The notes: generated by a model not told the origin, from the letters alone. Shown: positions 1 through 9,829, counted from the stretch's first letter. The stretch: DNA of 64,000 nt from Hydrogenophaga crocea (GCF_011388215.1 NZ_CP049989.1:3938501-4002500); one strand, 5' to 3'. Made by a program: numbers and translations.

Positions 1-42
1 CACGAGCACGAGGGACGCGAGTCGGGTCATGGGAAGGCGCAT
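1..42 (-). CDS. 5' end of a secreted/membrane protein, cut by the window edge
   Basis: Only the first 14 codons are present. Reading leftward from 42 gives M-R-L-P-M-T-R-L-A-S-L-V-L-V, a basic start followed by a hydrophobic run, which looks like the beginning of a signal peptide or membrane anchor. A second in-frame ATG lies at 30. It follows thiL on the same strand after a gap of about 140 bases, so it may be cotranscribed. The family cannot be named from 14 residues. Confidence 0.4.
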   Translation of the reverse strand, partial: MRLPMTRLASLVLV

Positions 43-183
43 GGTGTGAGGCCTCGGAAGGTTGGGGGCGGGACGGCGCAGCCATCGTAGACGAGCGCAC
101 CCGTTGGCGAAGCCTCGGCCTGCGCGGGTGTTGCCCGCCATCGACACCGGCAGGCACCTGCGCGACAGCCGCCCCGCGGCGCG

Positions 184-1152
184 TCAGTCGGCCGCGAAGT
201 GGTCGAAGCCGCGCGTGCGCAGCGGCACGGCCTGGCGCTGCGCATCGAGCACGCGCAGCCCCGGCGCCGCCGTGATGCGGCCGATGCGCGTCACCGCCAC
301 GCCGGTCTGTGCGCCCGCTGCGCGCACGGCGGCGTGCGCGGCCGGGTCGGCGGTGAACAGCAGCTCGTAGTCGTCGCCGCCCGCGAGCAGGCAGTCGAGC
401 CGGTGCGGCCGGTCCAGCGCCTGCAGCGCGGGCGCCACGGGCAGCGCGTCGGCCTCGATCTCGGCGCCCACGCCGCTGGCTTCGAGGATGTGGCCGATGT
501 CGCCCGCCAGGCCGTCGCTCACGTCGAGCGCGGCGTGCACGCCCGGGGTCGCGGCCAGGGCCTGGCCGAGCGCGAGGCGCGGCGTGGGGCGGTCCATGCG
601 GTCGGCCACCGCGGCCAGTTCGCCGCGCGCCCAGGCTTCGCCGCGGCGCAGCGCGAGCGCCAGCCGCGCCTCGCCGGTGCGGCCGCTGAGCCAGAGCTCG
701 TCGCCCGCGCGCGCGGCATTGCGGCGCAGCGCCTGGCCGGGGCGCCGTTCGCCGAACACGGTGATGCACAGGTTGAGCGGGCCGCGCGTGGTGTCGCCGC
801 CCACCAGCGGGCAGGCGTGCGCGTCGGCCAGCGCGAACAGGCCGCGCGCGAAGGCCGCGAGCCAGGCCTCGTCGGCCGCGGGCAGCGCGAGCGCCAGCGT
901 GAAGCCCAGCGGCCGCGCGCCCATGGCCGCGAGGTCCGACAGGTTCACCGCCAGCGCCTTGTGGCCCAGCGCCTCGGGCTCGGCGCCGGCGAAGAAGTGC
1001 CGGCCTTCGACCAGCATGTCGGTGCTGATGGCGAGCAGGTGGCCCGGCGTGGGCCGCAGCAGCGCGCAGTCGTCGCCCACGCCGAGCACCACCGCTTCGG
1101 GCGCCGGCGCGGGGCGCGTGAAGTGGCGCGCGATGAGTTCGAACTCGCCCAT
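184..1152 (-). CDS. thiL: Thiamine-monophosphate kinase ThiL
   Basis: Predicted 322 aa, near the usual ThiL length. ThiL phosphorylates thiamine monophosphate with ATP to make thiamine diphosphate, the last step of cofactor synthesis, in the cytoplasm. Visible family motifs are VLGVGDDCALLRP near the N terminus, STDMLVEGRHF, the conserved NLSDLAAMGA helix, the VGGDTTRG loop and a C-terminal AGGDDYELLFT segment; the Asp-rich sites bind Mg-ATP. The start at 1152 (MGEFELIARHF) is chosen because the family begins this way; the same frame stays open far upstream only as an antisense shadow of the neighbouring gene. It begins 8 bases after the Gcr-like gene ends and probably shares its transcript. 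Confidence 0.95.
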   Translation of the reverse strand: MGEFELIARHFTRPAPAPEAVVLGVGDDCALLRPTPGHLLAISTDMLVEGRHFFAGAEPEALGHKALAVNLSDLAAMGARPLGFTLALALPAADEAWLAAFARGLFALADAHACPLVGGDTTRGPLNLCITVFGERRPGQALRRNAARAGDELWLSGRTGEARLALALRRGEAWARGELAAVADRMDRPTPRLALGQALAATPGVHAALDVSDGLAGDIGHILEASGVGAEIEADALPVAPALQALDRPHRLDCLLAGGDDYELLFTADPAAHAAVRAAGAQTGVAVTRIGRITAAPGLRVLDAQRQAVPLRTRGFDHFAAD

Positions 1153-1160
1153 GCGCGGCC

Positions 1161-3140
1161 TCAGGCCGCGCTGGCGGCCGGGGGCACGCGCGGCGGCACC
1201 AGGAAGGACAGCGGCGCGGCGCGCAGCCGGCGGCGGATGGCCGCGCCGATCACCTGGCGGTTGGTGGTGCTGACCGCCTGCGCCTGCAGCGCGAGGCGGA
1301 ACGCGAGGTAGAAGCTCACCGTGAGGTTGAGCGGGCCGATGAACAGCACCGAGGCCGCGGCCCACCAGAACTCGGGCATGCGCAGCACCTCCAGGCCGAT
1401 GGCGAAGCCGGCCGCGGTGAGCTGGCCCGCCGACAGGGTGACGTGGCGCACGTCCAGCCCCAGGCCGAAGAACTGCGCGAAGGCCGGCACCAGGCCGAGC
1501 ATGAAACCCAGCGAGATGTTGGCCGCCAGGCCCGACATGTTGGTGCGCAGCCAGGCGGCCCAGCGCGCCGCGCGCGCGCGGCCGAGCACGCGCGTGAAGC
1601 GCGGGTTGTGGGCGATCGCCGAGTCGAGGTTGTGCAGCACGAACCAGTTCTCCACCCAGCCCGCGACGATGCTGCTGGCGAACAGCAGCACGCCGGTGAA
1701 GGCCGCGAAGAACAGCGTGGGGCCGAGCAGGTGCAGGTCGTGCATCACGTGCATGGCCTTCTCGGGGCCGATGATGGCTTCGCCGCGGAAGAACTGCAGC
1801 AGCGCGCTGATCAGCAGCACGGTGGGAATGACCATGCCGATGTTGCCCAGGATGGCCGCGATCTGCGAGCGGAACAGGTGGGCGATCTCGTCGACGAAAC
1901 GCCGCACCGCGCCCGTGGCCTTGATGTCCTTGAGCTTGGCGACCATGGCCGGCGCGGTGACCGCGGGCTGCTTGGTGGCCACGGTCCAGTGCAGCAGCAT
2001 CACGAGCACGAAGCAGGCCGCGTAGTTGAAGCCGGCCGCGAAGCCGCCCCAGAAGGCCGACAGGCCCAGGCCGTAGAGCGCGAACTTGATCCAGGTGGTG
2101 AAGGCGATGATGAAGCCGCCGCCCGCGGCCTTGCCCAGCATTTCCTTGTACTCGGCGGCGTTGCGCGTGATGTAGTGCTCGCCGCTCTCGGCGCTGCGCT
2201 CGGCCACCTTGGCCGCCGTGAGGTGCGAGCTGCTCGCGATGAGCGCGCGCAGGCTGCGGTTTTCGATGCCGACCTGCGCGAGGTCGCCGAGCAGCGCGGC
2301 GTTGGCGCGGCCCGATTCGCTCGCGAGCAGGCAGTCGAGCAACTGCTTGATGCGCACGATGCGCTCGCGCAGCTGGCGCAGCCGGAACACGATGCCCACC
2401 GAAATGCCGTGCTCTTCGAGGTGGTGGTAGACCGAGTAGGCCGCGTGGCGGCAGGCATCGAGCTGCTCGCGCAGGCGCTCGGCGGCCTGCGCGGCCTCTT
2501 CGCTGCGCGGGCCGTGCACGCGCACCTCGCGGCGCAGCGCTTCGAAGGTCGAGGGCAGTTCGTGGAAAGGCCGCGCGGCGCGCGCCTCGTCGGACATGCG
2601 GATGCGGATCTCGGCCGCGAAGCCGGTGGCGCTGACCTGGCTCACGCAGCAGGTGAGGGCGTCCATCAGCGCGTCGTTCCACACCGGCTCGGCCTGCCCG
2701 GGCAGCGTGGCGCCCAGGCGCTGCAGCGTGGTGGTGTCCAGGGCCTTGATCCAGCGCACGTCGAAGCGCGAGGGCAGCAGCAGCGAGAACAGGTCGGCGA
2801 GGTCGCGCGTTTCGGGCGTGCCGGGCAGCAGCTTGCGGCGCAGCCGGTGGCCGAATTCGCTCAGGAAGGCGGTGCGCGGGGCGAAGCCGAAATCGGCCAG
2901 CAGGGGCGTGAGGTCGACCGTGGCGATGAAGGCGCGCAGCCAGCGGTGCCAACGCTCGCGCAGCGCCGGGTCGGCTTCCAGCGCCGAGACGAAGGCGCGC
3001 ACGCGCTCGACGCTGGTCGCCACCTCGGCCGCGTCGCCGCGCACCCAGGCCAGGGCGTCCATGAGCCAGAGGTGGCGCTGGGCCAGCGGGGCCTCGGGCG
3101 CGAGGGTGTCGAGCAGCTGCTGCAGGTCCATGCGGGGCAT
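1161..3140 (-). CDS. Gcr-type 'site-specific recombinase' family membrane protein
   Basis: Predicted 659 aa. The sequence resembles the betaproteobacterial family annotated after gonococcal Gcr (SpecificRecomb domain). The N-terminal half is soluble and helix-rich, and the second half carries several hydrophobic membrane-like segments (around [47 protein letters not shown]). No tyrosine- or serine-recombinase catalytic motif is visible, so the recombinase name is doubtful; an integral membrane role seems at least as likely. ATGs at 3140 and 3131 are both possible starts. It lies between apaG (11 bases upstream) and thiL (8 bases downstream) on the same strand, giving an apaG-gcr-thiL unit. 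Confidence 0.75.
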   Translation of the reverse strand: MPRMDLQQLLDTLAPEAPLAQRHLWLMDALAWVRGDAAEVATSVERVRAFVSALEADPALRERWHRWLRAFIATVDLTPLLADFGFAPRTAFLSEFGHRLRRKLLPGTPETRDLADLFSLLLPSRFDVRWIKALDTTTLQRLGATLPGQAEPVWNDALMDALTCCVSQVSATGFAAEIRIRMSDEARAARPFHELPSTFEALRREVRVHGPRSEEAAQAAERLREQLDACRHAAYSVYHHLEEHGISVGIVFRLRQLRERIVRIKQLLDCLLASESGRANAALLGDLAQVGIENRSLRALIASSSHLTAAKVAERSAESGEHYITRNAAEYKEMLGKAAGGGFIIAFTTWIKFALYGLGLSAFWGGFAAGFNYAACFVLVMLLHWTVATKQPAVTAPAMVAKLKDIKATGAVRRFVDEIAHLFRSQIAAILGNIGMVIPTVLLISALLQFFRGEAIIGPEKAMHVMHDLHLLGPTLFFAAFTGVLLFASSIVAGWVENWFVLHNLDSAIAHNPRFTRVLGRARAARWAAWLRTNMSGLAANISLGFMLGLVPAFAQFFGLGLDVRHVTLSAGQLTAAGFAIGLEVLRMPEFWWAAASVLFIGPLNLTVSFYLAFRLALQAQAVSTTNRQVIGAAIRRRLRAAPLSFLVPPRVPPAASAA

Positions 3141-3151
3141 CGGCCGGGCGC

Positions 3152-3547
3152 TCAGTGCAGCACGCGCGGCGGGGCGTCCATGCCGCCGTCGGCGCGCAGC
3201 GCGAACTCGGGCACCGGCGATTCGAAGCGCTCGCCGTCCTCGCCCACGCAGAAGAAGCTGCCGCGCATGCTGCCGGTGGGCGTGCGCAGCCGCGTGCCGC
3301 TGGTGTACTGGAACGACTCGCCGGGGCGCAGCAGCGGCTGGTGGCCCACCACGCCCAGGCCCTTCACCTCTTCGGTCTGGCCATGGGCGTCTTCGATGAT
3401 CCAGTGGCGCGCGATCAGCTGGGCCGTGACCTCGCCGGCGTTGGTGATGGTGATGGTGTACGCGAAGGCGTAGAGGTCTTCCTCGGGCGCGGACTGCTCG
3501 CTGAGGTACTGGGGCTCCGCCTCGCAGGTGAAGAGGTGCTTGGGCAT
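3152..3547 (-). CDS. apaG: ApaG protein
   Basis: Predicted 131 aa, a single ApaG fibronectin-III-like domain. The family is linked to Co2+/Mg2+ resistance and to diadenosine tetraphosphate metabolism, but its biochemical role is not settled. Diagnostic residues are the [15 protein letters not shown] strand, the [10 protein letters not shown] turn, the [14 protein letters not shown] segment and the [15 protein letters not shown] loop. The start at 3547 (MPKHLFTCE) matches how family members begin; an ATG three codons upstream (3556) is possible. First gene of a minus-strand apaG-gcr-thiL group, divergent from rpe. Confidence 0.92.
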   Translation of the reverse strand: MPKHLFTCEAEPQYLSEQSAPEEDLYAFAYTITITNAGEVTAQLIARHWIIEDAHGQTEEVKGLGVVGHQPLLRPGESFQYTSGTRLRTPTGSMRGSFFCVGEDGERFESPVPEFALRADGGMDAPPRVLH

Positions 3548-3637
3548 GGGCGGCATGTTACCTGCGGCCCGCCTTTCCGAGCCCGGCCTGAGACAATGCG
3601 CGCCGAGTCCGAACCCCGCTGCCCGAACCGCCCCGCC

Positions 3638-4315
3638 ATGACCACCTTCCGCATCGCCCCGTCCATCCTCTCGGCCGACTTCGCCCGCCTGGGCGAGGAG
3701 GTCCGCCACGTCGTCGCCGCGGGCGCCGACTGGATCCACTTCGACGTGATGGACAACCATTACGTGCCCAACCTCACCTTCGGCCCCATGGTGTGCCAGG
3801 CGCTCAAGCCGCACGCGAAGAAGCCCGACGGCACGCCGGCCCCGATCGACGTGCACCTGATGGTGCAGCCCGTGGACGCGCTGGCCCAGGCCTTCGCCGA
3901 CGCCGGCGCCGACCTCATCAGCTTCCACCCCGATGCGAGCACCCACGTGCACCGCAGCGTGCAGGCCATCAAGGCGCGCGGCCTCAAGGCCGGCCTCACC
4001 TTCAATCCCGGCGCGCCGCTCGACGTGCTCGACTGGCTGATCGACGACATCGACCTGATCCTGATCATGAGCGTGAACCCGGGCTTCGGCGGCCAGGGCT
4101 TCATCGACTCGGCGCTGCGCAAGATCGAGCAGGCGCGCAAGCGCATCGAGGCCAGCGGCAAGGACATCCGCCTCGAGGTCGACGGCGGCATCAAGCCCGA
4201 CAACATCCGCCGCGTGGCCGACGCGGGCGCCGACACCTTCGTGGCCGGCAGCGCGATCTTCGGCAAGCCCGACTACAAGGCCGTGATCGACCAGATGCGC
4301 GCGGCGCTCGGATGA
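3638..4315 (+). CDS. rpe: Ribulose-phosphate 3-epimerase
   Basis: Predicted 225 aa TIM-barrel enzyme interconverting ribulose 5-phosphate and xylulose 5-phosphate in the pentose phosphate pathway. Motifs seen: [15 protein letters not shown] at the N terminus, the catalytic/metal loop [25 protein letters not shown], the [10 protein letters not shown] phosphate-binding loop and [11 protein letters not shown]. Its stop overlaps the gph start (ATGA), so the two are translationally coupled. rpe-gph ahead of trpE is a conserved order in many Pseudomonas and betaproteobacterial genomes. Confidence 0.97.
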   Translation: MTTFRIAPSILSADFARLGEEVRHVVAAGADWIHFDVMDNHYVPNLTFGPMVCQALKPHAKKPDGTPAPIDVHLMVQPVDALAQAFADAGADLISFHPDASTHVHRSVQAIKARGLKAGLTFNPGAPLDVLDWLIDDIDLILIMSVNPGFGGQGFIDSALRKIEQARKRIEASGKDIRLEVDGGIKPDNIRRVADAGADTFVAGSAIFGKPDYKAVIDQMRAALG

Positions 4316-4983
4316 TCGGGCGCATCCAGGCCCTCATGGTCGACCTCGACGGCACGATGGTCGACACGCTCGGTGACTTCGACGCCGCCCTCAACCGCAC
4401 CCTGGCCGACCTCGCGCGCCCCCCGGTGGCACGCGCCGACATCGAGCGCATGGTGGGCAAGGGCTCGATGCACCTGATCCGCTCGGCACTGCAGCACGGC
4501 GGGCTCGACGCCGAGGCCGCGCAGTCGCTGCTCGATCGGGCCTGGGCCCGCTACCAGGCGCACTACCAGGCGGTCAACGGCCAGCACAGCGCGGTCTACC
4601 CGGGCGTGGCCGAAGGCCTGGCGGCGCTGGCCGCGCGCGGGCTGCCGCTGGCCTGCCTCACCAACAAGCCGCTGGCCTTCGCGCGCGAGCTGCTGGCGCG
4701 CAAGGGCCTGGCCGGGCACTTCCGGCACGTGTTCGGCGGCGACAGCTTCGCGCGCAGCAAGCCCGACCCGCTGCCGCTGATCGAGACCTGCCGCGCGCTG
4801 GGCACCGCGCCTGCGAACACGCTGATGGTGGGCGATTCGCTCAACGACGCGCAGGCCGCGCGCGCCGCCGGCTGCCCGGTGGTGCTGGTGCGCTACGGCT
4901 ACAACCACGGCGAGCCGATCGCACACGCCCCGCACGACCGGCTCATCGATTCGCTGGCCGAGCTCGATGCGCTGATCGCCTGA
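4312..4983 (+). CDS. gph: Phosphoglycolate phosphatase (HAD superfamily)
   Basis: Predicted 223 aa. It hydrolyses 2-phosphoglycolate, a product of DNA 3'-end repair and of Rubisco oxygenation where present. HAD motif I is [10 protein letters not shown], with D11 as nucleophile and D13 as general acid/base. Motif II is in LACLTNKP, the lysine is in [10 protein letters not shown], and motif IV is [12 protein letters not shown]. The helical cap lies between motifs I and II. The ATG overlaps the rpe stop by 4 bases. The HAD family is broad, so the exact substrate is inferred from context. Confidence 0.9.
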   Translation: MIGRIQALMVDLDGTMVDTLGDFDAALNRTLADLARPPVARADIERMVGKGSMHLIRSALQHGGLDAEAAQSLLDRAWARYQAHYQAVNGQHSAVYPGVAEGLAALAARGLPLACLTNKPLAFARELLARKGLAGHFRHVFGGDSFARSKPDPLPLIETCRALGTAPANTLMVGDSLNDAQAARAAGCPVVLVRYGYNHGEPIAHAPHDRLIDSLAELDALIA

Positions 4984-4989
4984 ACGCGC

Positions 4990-5598
4990 TCAGGGCTGCT
5001 TCTTGCCCACGCCCAGCAGCGCGTCCTTGAGCTGCCAGTCGGCCGGCTTGGGGCCGAGCCAGATGCGCAGCAGCGCATCGTAGAACTCGGGCTCCTTGAA
5101 GGGCTCGCCCTCGACCTGGCCGCGCACGGTGAGCACCGTGCCGGTGCCGGGCAGCCAGTCGACGGTGAAGGTGTCGCCCTTGTTGAGCTTCTTGTGGGCG
5201 GCAAAGATCTGGCTCATGCGCAGCACGCCCGGGATCAGCTTGGAAAACGCCGCGCGGTCCATGTTGTCCTCGATGCCGCGCGAGAACAGCTTGCCGAGCT
5301 CGGTGGCGTCGATGTCGCGCAGCATGGTGATGGTGATGCGCTTGGGCCCGGCCGTGCCCAGCACGCCCTCGGTCGTGGTGGCCTTGGCCGTCAGGTAGAG
5401 CCCGGCCGTGTAGACCTGGAACACCGCCTTGTAGCGAACACCCGCGCCGTTGAGCACCAGCGGACTGCCGCCCACCGTGGCGCGATCCTGCAGCGTCACG
5501 CCGGCGAGCTCCACGGGGGCGGCCAGCGCGGGCAGGCTGGCGAGCAGCGCGCCGCCAAGGACCAGCGCGCGCAGCGGGGAGAGGGGGTTGGGCACCAT
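4990..5598 (-). CDS. Secreted chalcone-isomerase-like protein
   Basis: Predicted 202 aa with an N-terminal signal peptide (hydrophobic LRALVLGGALLASLPALAAP, likely cleaved after ALA). The mature part resembles the bacterial chalcone isomerase-like domain: ELAGVTLQ, GAGVRYKAVFQVYTAGLYL and the KRITITMLRDID strand. Bacterial members have no demonstrated chalcone isomerase activity, so no reaction is assigned. It is convergent with gph, seven bases away, and divergent from the trp leader, so it interrupts an otherwise plus-strand rpe-gph-trp order. Confidence 0.8.
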   Translation of the reverse strand: MVPNPLSPLRALVLGGALLASLPALAAPVELAGVTLQDRATVGGSPLVLNGAGVRYKAVFQVYTAGLYLTAKATTTEGVLGTAGPKRITITMLRDIDATELGKLFSRGIEDNMDRAAFSKLIPGVLRMSQIFAAHKKLNKGDTFTVDWLPGTGTVLTVRGQVEGEPFKEPEFYDALLRIWLGPKPADWQLKDALLGVGKKQP

Positions 5599-5985
5599 GA
5601 TCGGATTCGCCTCCAGAAGTGAACGGTCGTTCGATTTCCTGCATTGTCCCGGCGCCTTGCGGGCTTGACCAGCGGGTAAGGCCCGAGGCGCGCGCGGTGG
5701 TGAACGGGCTTATCGGCCTGTCGCGGTGCTTTGTTATAGTGCGCCACCATGTTTCGTCCCTGCACGCTCACCCTCGGCTCGCAGCCGCGCCATTTCGGCG
5801 GGGGAGCCTGGCCCTGGCGCAAGCCAGCCTGAACGTGCACACCTCCCCCCGCGGGGACCGGCCGGGCGCCTGAGCGCCGCGCTTCTCCGCAACGCCCCCC
5901 GGCAGCGCGCCTGCCGGACCGACAGGAACCCCCGGCCCACCCGCTGCGCGCAGCGCCTCCGTGGCCCCGGACGGATGGAACGAAC
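5599..5985 (+). promoter_or_regulatory. trp operon promoter and leader region
   Basis: This 387-base gap holds the control region of the trp operon. A -10-like TATAGT lies at 5735-5740; the -35 is weak (TTATCG at 5710-5715 leaves a 19-base spacer). A 27-codon ORF with Trp-Pro-Trp starts at 5749. Three GC-rich hairpins follow: GGCGC/GCGCC (5865-5878), CCGGCAG/CTGCCGG with a 5-base loop (5899-5917), and CGCTG/CAGCG (5942-5955). GCAGCG at 5902-5907 can alternatively pair with CGCTGC at 5942-5947, which would allow mutually exclusive folds. No U-run follows any stem, so a classical intrinsic terminator is not evident. The left part (5599-5700) is the upstream region of the minus-strand secreted protein. 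Confidence 0.6.
5749..5832 (+). CDS. trpL: Putative trp leader peptide TrpL (27 aa)
   Basis: The ORF begins MFRPCTLTL and ends GAWPWRKPA, with two Trp codons at 5809-5811 and 5815-5817, ten bases before a CTGGC/GCCAG hairpin partner (5823-5827). It ends about 150 bases ahead of trpE. Trp codons are rare by chance in a short ORF, and their placement just before alternative hairpins fits ribosome-mediated attenuation. The ATG lies only 8 bases after the -10-like TATAGT and has no Shine-Dalgarno sequence, which would make the mRNA nearly leaderless, as described for rhizobial trpL. This is an inference; the ORF could be fortuitous. Confidence 0.6.
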   Translation: MFRPCTLTLGSQPRHFGGGAWPWRKPA

Positions 5986-7485
5986 ATGATCACCGAACTC
6001 GAATTCAAGAGCCTCACCCAGCAGGGCTACAACCGCATCCCGCTGATGCTCGAGGCCTTCGCCGACCTCGAAACCCCGCTCTCCCTGTACCTCAAGCTCG
6101 CGCACGGCCGCGGCGACGGCCGCCACAGCTTCCTGCTCGAATCGGTGGTGGGCGGCGAGCGCTTCGGCCGCTACAGCTTCATCGGCCTGCCCGCGCGCAC
6201 CCTGCTGCGCGCCAGCGGCTTCGGTGCCGACGCGAAGACCGAGGTGGTGCGCGACGGCGAGGTGGTGGAGACGAACCGCGGCAACCCGCTCGACTTCATC
6301 GCCGCCTACCAGCAGCGCTTCAAGGTGGCGCTGCGGCCCGGCCTGCCGCGCTTTTGCGGCGGCCTGGCGGGCTATTTCGGCTACGACGCGGTGCGCCACA
6401 TCGAGAAGAAGCTCGAGCACAGCTGCCCGCCCGACACCCTGGGCTGCCCCGACATCCTGCTGCTGCAGTGCGAGGAGCTCGCGGTCATCGACAACCTGTC
6501 GGGCAAGCTCTACCTCATCGTCTACGCCGACCCGGGCCAGCCCGAGGCCTACAGCAACGCCAAGAAGCGGCTGCGCGAGCTCAAGGAGTCGCTCAAGTAT
6601 TCGGTGAGCGCGCCGCAGGTGAAGGCCACGCAGGCGCACCCGGCCGAGCGCGGCTTTGCCAAGGCCGACTACCTGGCCGCGGTGGAGCGCGCCAAGGAGC
6701 TCATCGCCGCGGGCGACTTCATGCAGGTGCAGGTGGGTCAGCGCATCCAGAAGCGCTACACCGAGTCGCCGCTGTCGCTGTACCGCGCGCTGCGCTCGCT
6801 CAACCCCTCGCCCTACATGTACTACTACCACTTCGGCGACTTCCACGTGGTGGGGGCGAGCCCGGAGATCCTGGTGCGCCAGGAGCACACCGACGAGGGG
6901 CAGAAGGTGACGATACGGCCGCTCGCGGGCACGCGCCCGCGCGGCGCCACGCCCGAGAAAGACAAGGCCACCGAGGTCGAACTCGTCAACGACCCCAAGG
7001 AGCGCGCCGAGCACGTGATGCTGATCGACCTCGCGCGCAACGACATCGGCCGCATCGCGAAGACCGGCAGCGTGAAGGTGACCGAGGCCTTCGTGGTCGA
7101 GCGCTACAGCCACGTGATGCACATCGTGAGCAACGTCGAGGGCATCCTCAACGACGGCATGACCAACATGGACGTGCTCAAGGCCACCTTCCCCGCGGGC
7201 ACGCTCACGGGCGCGCCCAAGGTGCACGCCATGGAGCTCATCGACCGGCTCGAGCCGGTCAAGCGCGGCATCTACGGCGGCGCCTGCGGCTACCTGAGCT
7301 ACGCGGGCGACATGGACGTGGCGATCGCCATCCGCACCGCGATCGTGAAGGACCAGACGCTGTACGTGCAGGCCGCGGCCGGCGTGGTCGCCGACTCGGT
7401 GCCCGAGATGGAGTGGCGCGAAACGGAGCACAAGGCGCGCGCGCTGCTGCGCGCGGCCGAACTGGTCGAGGAGGGTCTGGAATGA
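5986..7485 (+). CDS. trpE: Anthranilate synthase component I
   Basis: Predicted 499 aa. With TrpG it converts chorismate and glutamine to anthranilate, the committed step of tryptophan synthesis. The N-terminal domain holds the feedback tryptophan-binding motif LLES ([15 protein letters not shown]). The C-terminal chorismate-binding domain shows [27 protein letters not shown], the [16 protein letters not shown] segment and [18 protein letters not shown]. The start at 5986 ([10 protein letters not shown]) is the family start; a GGA/GGAACGA stretch gives a weak ribosome site. The stop overlaps the trpG start by 4 bases. Retained LLES suggests feedback inhibition as well as leader control. Confidence 0.97.
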   Translation: MITELEFKSLTQQGYNRIPLMLEAFADLETPLSLYLKLAHGRGDGRHSFLLESVVGGERFGRYSFIGLPARTLLRASGFGADAKTEVVRDGEVVETNRGNPLDFIAAYQQRFKVALRPGLPRFCGGLAGYFGYDAVRHIEKKLEHSCPPDTLGCPDILLLQCEELAVIDNLSGKLYLIVYADPGQPEAYSNAKKRLRELKESLKYSVSAPQVKATQAHPAERGFAKADYLAAVERAKELIAAGDFMQVQVGQRIQKRYTESPLSLYRALRSLNPSPYMYYYHFGDFHVVGASPEILVRQEHTDEGQKVTIRPLAGTRPRGATPEKDKATEVELVNDPKERAEHVMLIDLARNDIGRIAKTGSVKVTEAFVVERYSHVMHIVSNVEGILNDGMTNMDVLKATFPAGTLTGAPKVHAMELIDRLEPVKRGIYGGACGYLSYAGDMDVAIAIRTAIVKDQTLYVQAAAGVVADSVPEMEWRETEHKARALLRAAELVEEGLE

Positions 7486-8075
7486 GCGCGATCAAGGTCC
7501 TGATGGTGGACAACTACGACTCGTTCACCTTCAACATCGTGCAGTACCTGGGCGAGCTCGGCGCCGAGGTGACCGTGCTGCGCAACGACGAGGTCACGGT
7601 CGATGAACTGCAGGCCCGGCTCGACGCCGGCCGCATGGATCGGCTGGTGATCTCGCCCGGCCCGTGCTCGCCGGCCGAGGCCGGCATCTCGGTGCCGGCC
7701 ATCCGCCACTTCGCGGGCAAGCTGCCCATCCTCGGCGTGTGCCTGGGCCACCAGAGCATCGGCGCGGCCTTCGGCGGCACCATCGTGCGCGCGCAGCAGC
7801 TCATGCACGGCAAGACCAGCGAGATCACCACCACGCAGCGCGGCGTGTTCGCGGGCCTGCCCGAGCGCTTCACCGTGAACCGCTACCACTCGCTCGCGAT
7901 CCGCCGCGCCGACTGCCCGGCCGAGCTCGAGGTGACGGCCTGGACCGACGACGGCGAGATCATGGGCGTGAAGCACAAGAGCCTGGCCATCGAAGGCGTG
8001 CAGTTCCACCCCGAGAGCATCCTCACCGAACACGGCCACGCCATGCTGCGCAACTTCCTGGAGCAGGTCGCATGA
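7482..8075 (+). CDS. trpG: Anthranilate synthase component II (glutamine amidotransferase)
   Basis: Predicted 197 aa class-I glutamine amidotransferase subunit delivering ammonia to TrpE. The catalytic triad is visible: nucleophile C87 in [10 protein letters not shown], and H176 and E178 in VQFHPES. The N-terminal [11 protein letters not shown] and [12 protein letters not shown] oxyanion loop are typical. In many bacteria this subunit also serves p-aminobenzoate synthesis; no separate pabA is in the window. ATG overlaps the trpE stop, and its own stop overlaps the next ATG, so translation is coupled along trpE-trpG-aldolase. Confidence 0.96.
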   Translation: MSAIKVLMVDNYDSFTFNIVQYLGELGAEVTVLRNDEVTVDELQARLDAGRMDRLVISPGPCSPAEAGISVPAIRHFAGKLPILGVCLGHQSIGAAFGGTIVRAQQLMHGKTSEITTTQRGVFAGLPERFTVNRYHSLAIRRADCPAELEVTAWTDDGEIMGVKHKSLAIEGVQFHPESILTEHGHAMLRNFLEQVA

Positions 8076-9148
8076 ACACCGTCGACCTGCGCAGCGACAC
8101 CGTCACCCAGCCCACCGCCGCCATGCGCGAGGCCATGATGGCCGCGCCGCTGGGCGACGACGTGTTCGGCGACGACCCCTCGGTGAACGCGCTGCAGGAG
8201 CAGATCGCTGCGCTCACCGGCAAGGAGGCCGCGCTGTTCATGAGCAGCGGCACCCAGAGCAACCTCTGCGGCATGATGGCCCACTGCGGTCGCGGCGACG
8301 AATACATCGTGGGCCAGAACGCCCACACCTACCGCTACGAAGGCGGCGGCGCTGCGGTGCTGGGCAGCATCCAGCCGCAGCCGCTCGCGCAGGACGCGCA
8401 AGGCCTCATGAAGCCCGCCGATGTCGAGGCCGCGATCAAGCCCGACGACCCGCACTTCGCGCGCACGCGGCTGCTCTGCCTGGAGAACACCTGGAACGGG
8501 CACGTGATGCCCGAGGCCTACCTGCGCGAGATGACCGCGCTTGCGCGCCGACACGGCCTGACGGTGCACCTGGACGGCGCGCGCGTGTTCAACGCGGCCG
8601 TGCACAACGCAGGCCCGGGCGGTGACCCGTTCGCGGCGCTGCGCGCCATCACCGACCTGTTCGACAGCGTGTCCGTGTGTTTCAGCAAGGGCCTGGGCGC
8701 GCCCGTGGGCTCGGCGCTGTGCGGCCCGCGCGAATTCATCGAGCGCGCGCGCCGCTGGCGCAAGATGGTGGGTGGCGGCCTGCGCCAGGCCGGCCTGCTC
8801 GCGGCCGCGGCCTCGCACGCGCTCGACCACCACGTGCACCGTCTGGCCGACGACCACGCGCTCGCGCAGCGCCTGGCGCACGGCCTGGCGGGCATCGACG
8901 GCCTGAGCGTGCGCTCGGCGCAGACCAACATCGTGTTCGTCGACGTGGCCGGCGGCCGCGGCCCCGACCTGCTCGCGCACCTGCAGCGCGACGGCGTGCT
9001 CGCCACCGGCCTGATCGGTGTGCGCTTCGTGACCCACCTGGGCGTGGACGCGCCCGGCATCGACCGCGCCATCGCGAGCGCGCGCGCGTTCTTCGACCAG
9101 GCCGAGCCCCAAGGCGCCGCGCAGGCGCGCGGCCCCGCCGTCTACTGA
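8072..9148 (+). CDS. ltaE: Low-specificity L-threonine aldolase family protein
   Basis: Predicted 358 aa PLP fold-type I enzyme that cleaves L-threonine and L-allo-threonine to glycine and acetaldehyde. Family marks: [12 protein letters not shown] at the N terminus, [20 protein letters not shown] phosphate loop, [20 protein letters not shown] and the PLP lysine K206 in [12 protein letters not shown]. The threonine aldolase/beta-eliminating lyase superfamily is broad, so substrate is inferred. It sits inside the trp operon, overlapping trpG by 4 bases, ahead of a LysE exporter. This insertion between trpG and trpD is the unusual point of the operon. Confidence 0.85.
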   Translation: MNTVDLRSDTVTQPTAAMREAMMAAPLGDDVFGDDPSVNALQEQIAALTGKEAALFMSSGTQSNLCGMMAHCGRGDEYIVGQNAHTYRYEGGGAAVLGSIQPQPLAQDAQGLMKPADVEAAIKPDDPHFARTRLLCLENTWNGHVMPEAYLREMTALARRHGLTVHLDGARVFNAAVHNAGPGGDPFAALRAITDLFDSVSVCFSKGLGAPVGSALCGPREFIERARRWRKMVGGGLRQAGLLAAAASHALDHHVHRLADDHALAQRLAHGLAGIDGLSVRSAQTNIVFVDVAGGRGPDLLAHLQRDGVLATGLIGVRFVTHLGVDAPGIDRAIASARAFFDQAEPQGAAQARGPAVY

Positions 9149-9161
9149 GCCGGAGCGCGCC

Positions 9162-9818
9162 ATGCCCGAACTGCCGCAACTGCTCCTGTTCATCGCGGCC
9201 GGCTGGCTGCTCAACCTCACGCCCGGGCCCGATGTGCTCTACATCGTGAGCCACGGCCTGCGCAGCGGTGCGCGCGCGGGCACTGCGGCCGCGCTGGGCA
9301 TCGTGGCCGGCTGCTTCGTGCACGTGTTCGCCGCCGCCGCGGGCCTGAGCGCGCTGCTCGCCACCTCGGCCACCGCGTTCACCCTGGTGAAGTGGGTCGG
9401 CGCCGCCTACCTGCTGTGGATGGGTGTGAAGTTGCTGTTCTCGCGCGGTGGACGGCTCGACCTGGGCGCTGCCGCTGCGCCCGAGGCCACCGCGCGCCTC
9501 GACCTCTGGGCCATCTGGCGCCGCGGCTTCCTCACCAACGTGCTCAATCCCAAGGTGGCGCTGTTCTTCCTGGCCTTCGTGCCGCAGTTCATCCGGCCCG
9601 ACGCCGCACACCCCGCGCTCGCCTTTCTGTGGCTCGGCGTGCTGTTCAACCTGAATTCGTTGCCGATCAACCTCGGCTACGCCTGGCTCGCGGCCTGGGC
9701 CGCGCGGCGCGTGCACGCGTTGCAGCGCGCCATGGGTTGGATGGACCGCGCCGCCGGTCTGATGTTCATCGGCTTCGGCCTGCGCCTGGCGCTCGCCGAT
9801 CACCCCACGAAACCTTGA
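9162..9818 (+). CDS. LysE/RhtB family amino-acid exporter
   Basis: Predicted 218 aa with about six hydrophobic segments (for example [52 protein letters not shown]). The N-terminal [18 protein letters not shown] matches the NPGPD-type signature of the LysE/RhtB superfamily, inner-membrane exporters of basic or neutral amino acids and homoserine lactones. It begins 13 bases after the aldolase and ends 11 bases before trpD, so it is in the trp transcript. Exported substrate unknown; threonine, tryptophan or an aldolase product are the obvious candidates. Confidence 0.88.
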   Translation: MPELPQLLLFIAAGWLLNLTPGPDVLYIVSHGLRSGARAGTAAALGIVAGCFVHVFAAAAGLSALLATSATAFTLVKWVGAAYLLWMGVKLLFSRGGRLDLGAAAAPEATARLDLWAIWRRGFLTNVLNPKVALFFLAFVPQFIRPDAAHPALAFLWLGVLFNLNSLPINLGYAWLAAWAARRVHALQRAMGWMDRAAGLMFIGFGLRLALADHPTKP

Positions 9819-9829
9819 GGAGACTTCGC

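Noticed and set aside
184..2952. ThiL read as a 922-residue fusion with an upstream extension
   Set aside because: The extension is an out-of-frame reading of the Gcr-like gene; ThiL starts naturally at 1152.
1443..3473. A 676-codon plus-strand frame opposite the Gcr-like gene
   Set aside because: Product is Arg/Ala/Gly-rich without domains, while the minus-strand reading matches a known family.
5899..5917. CCGGCAG/CTGCCGG hairpin as an intrinsic terminator of the trp leader
   Set aside because: No U-run follows, so it is listed only as part of the leader structure.
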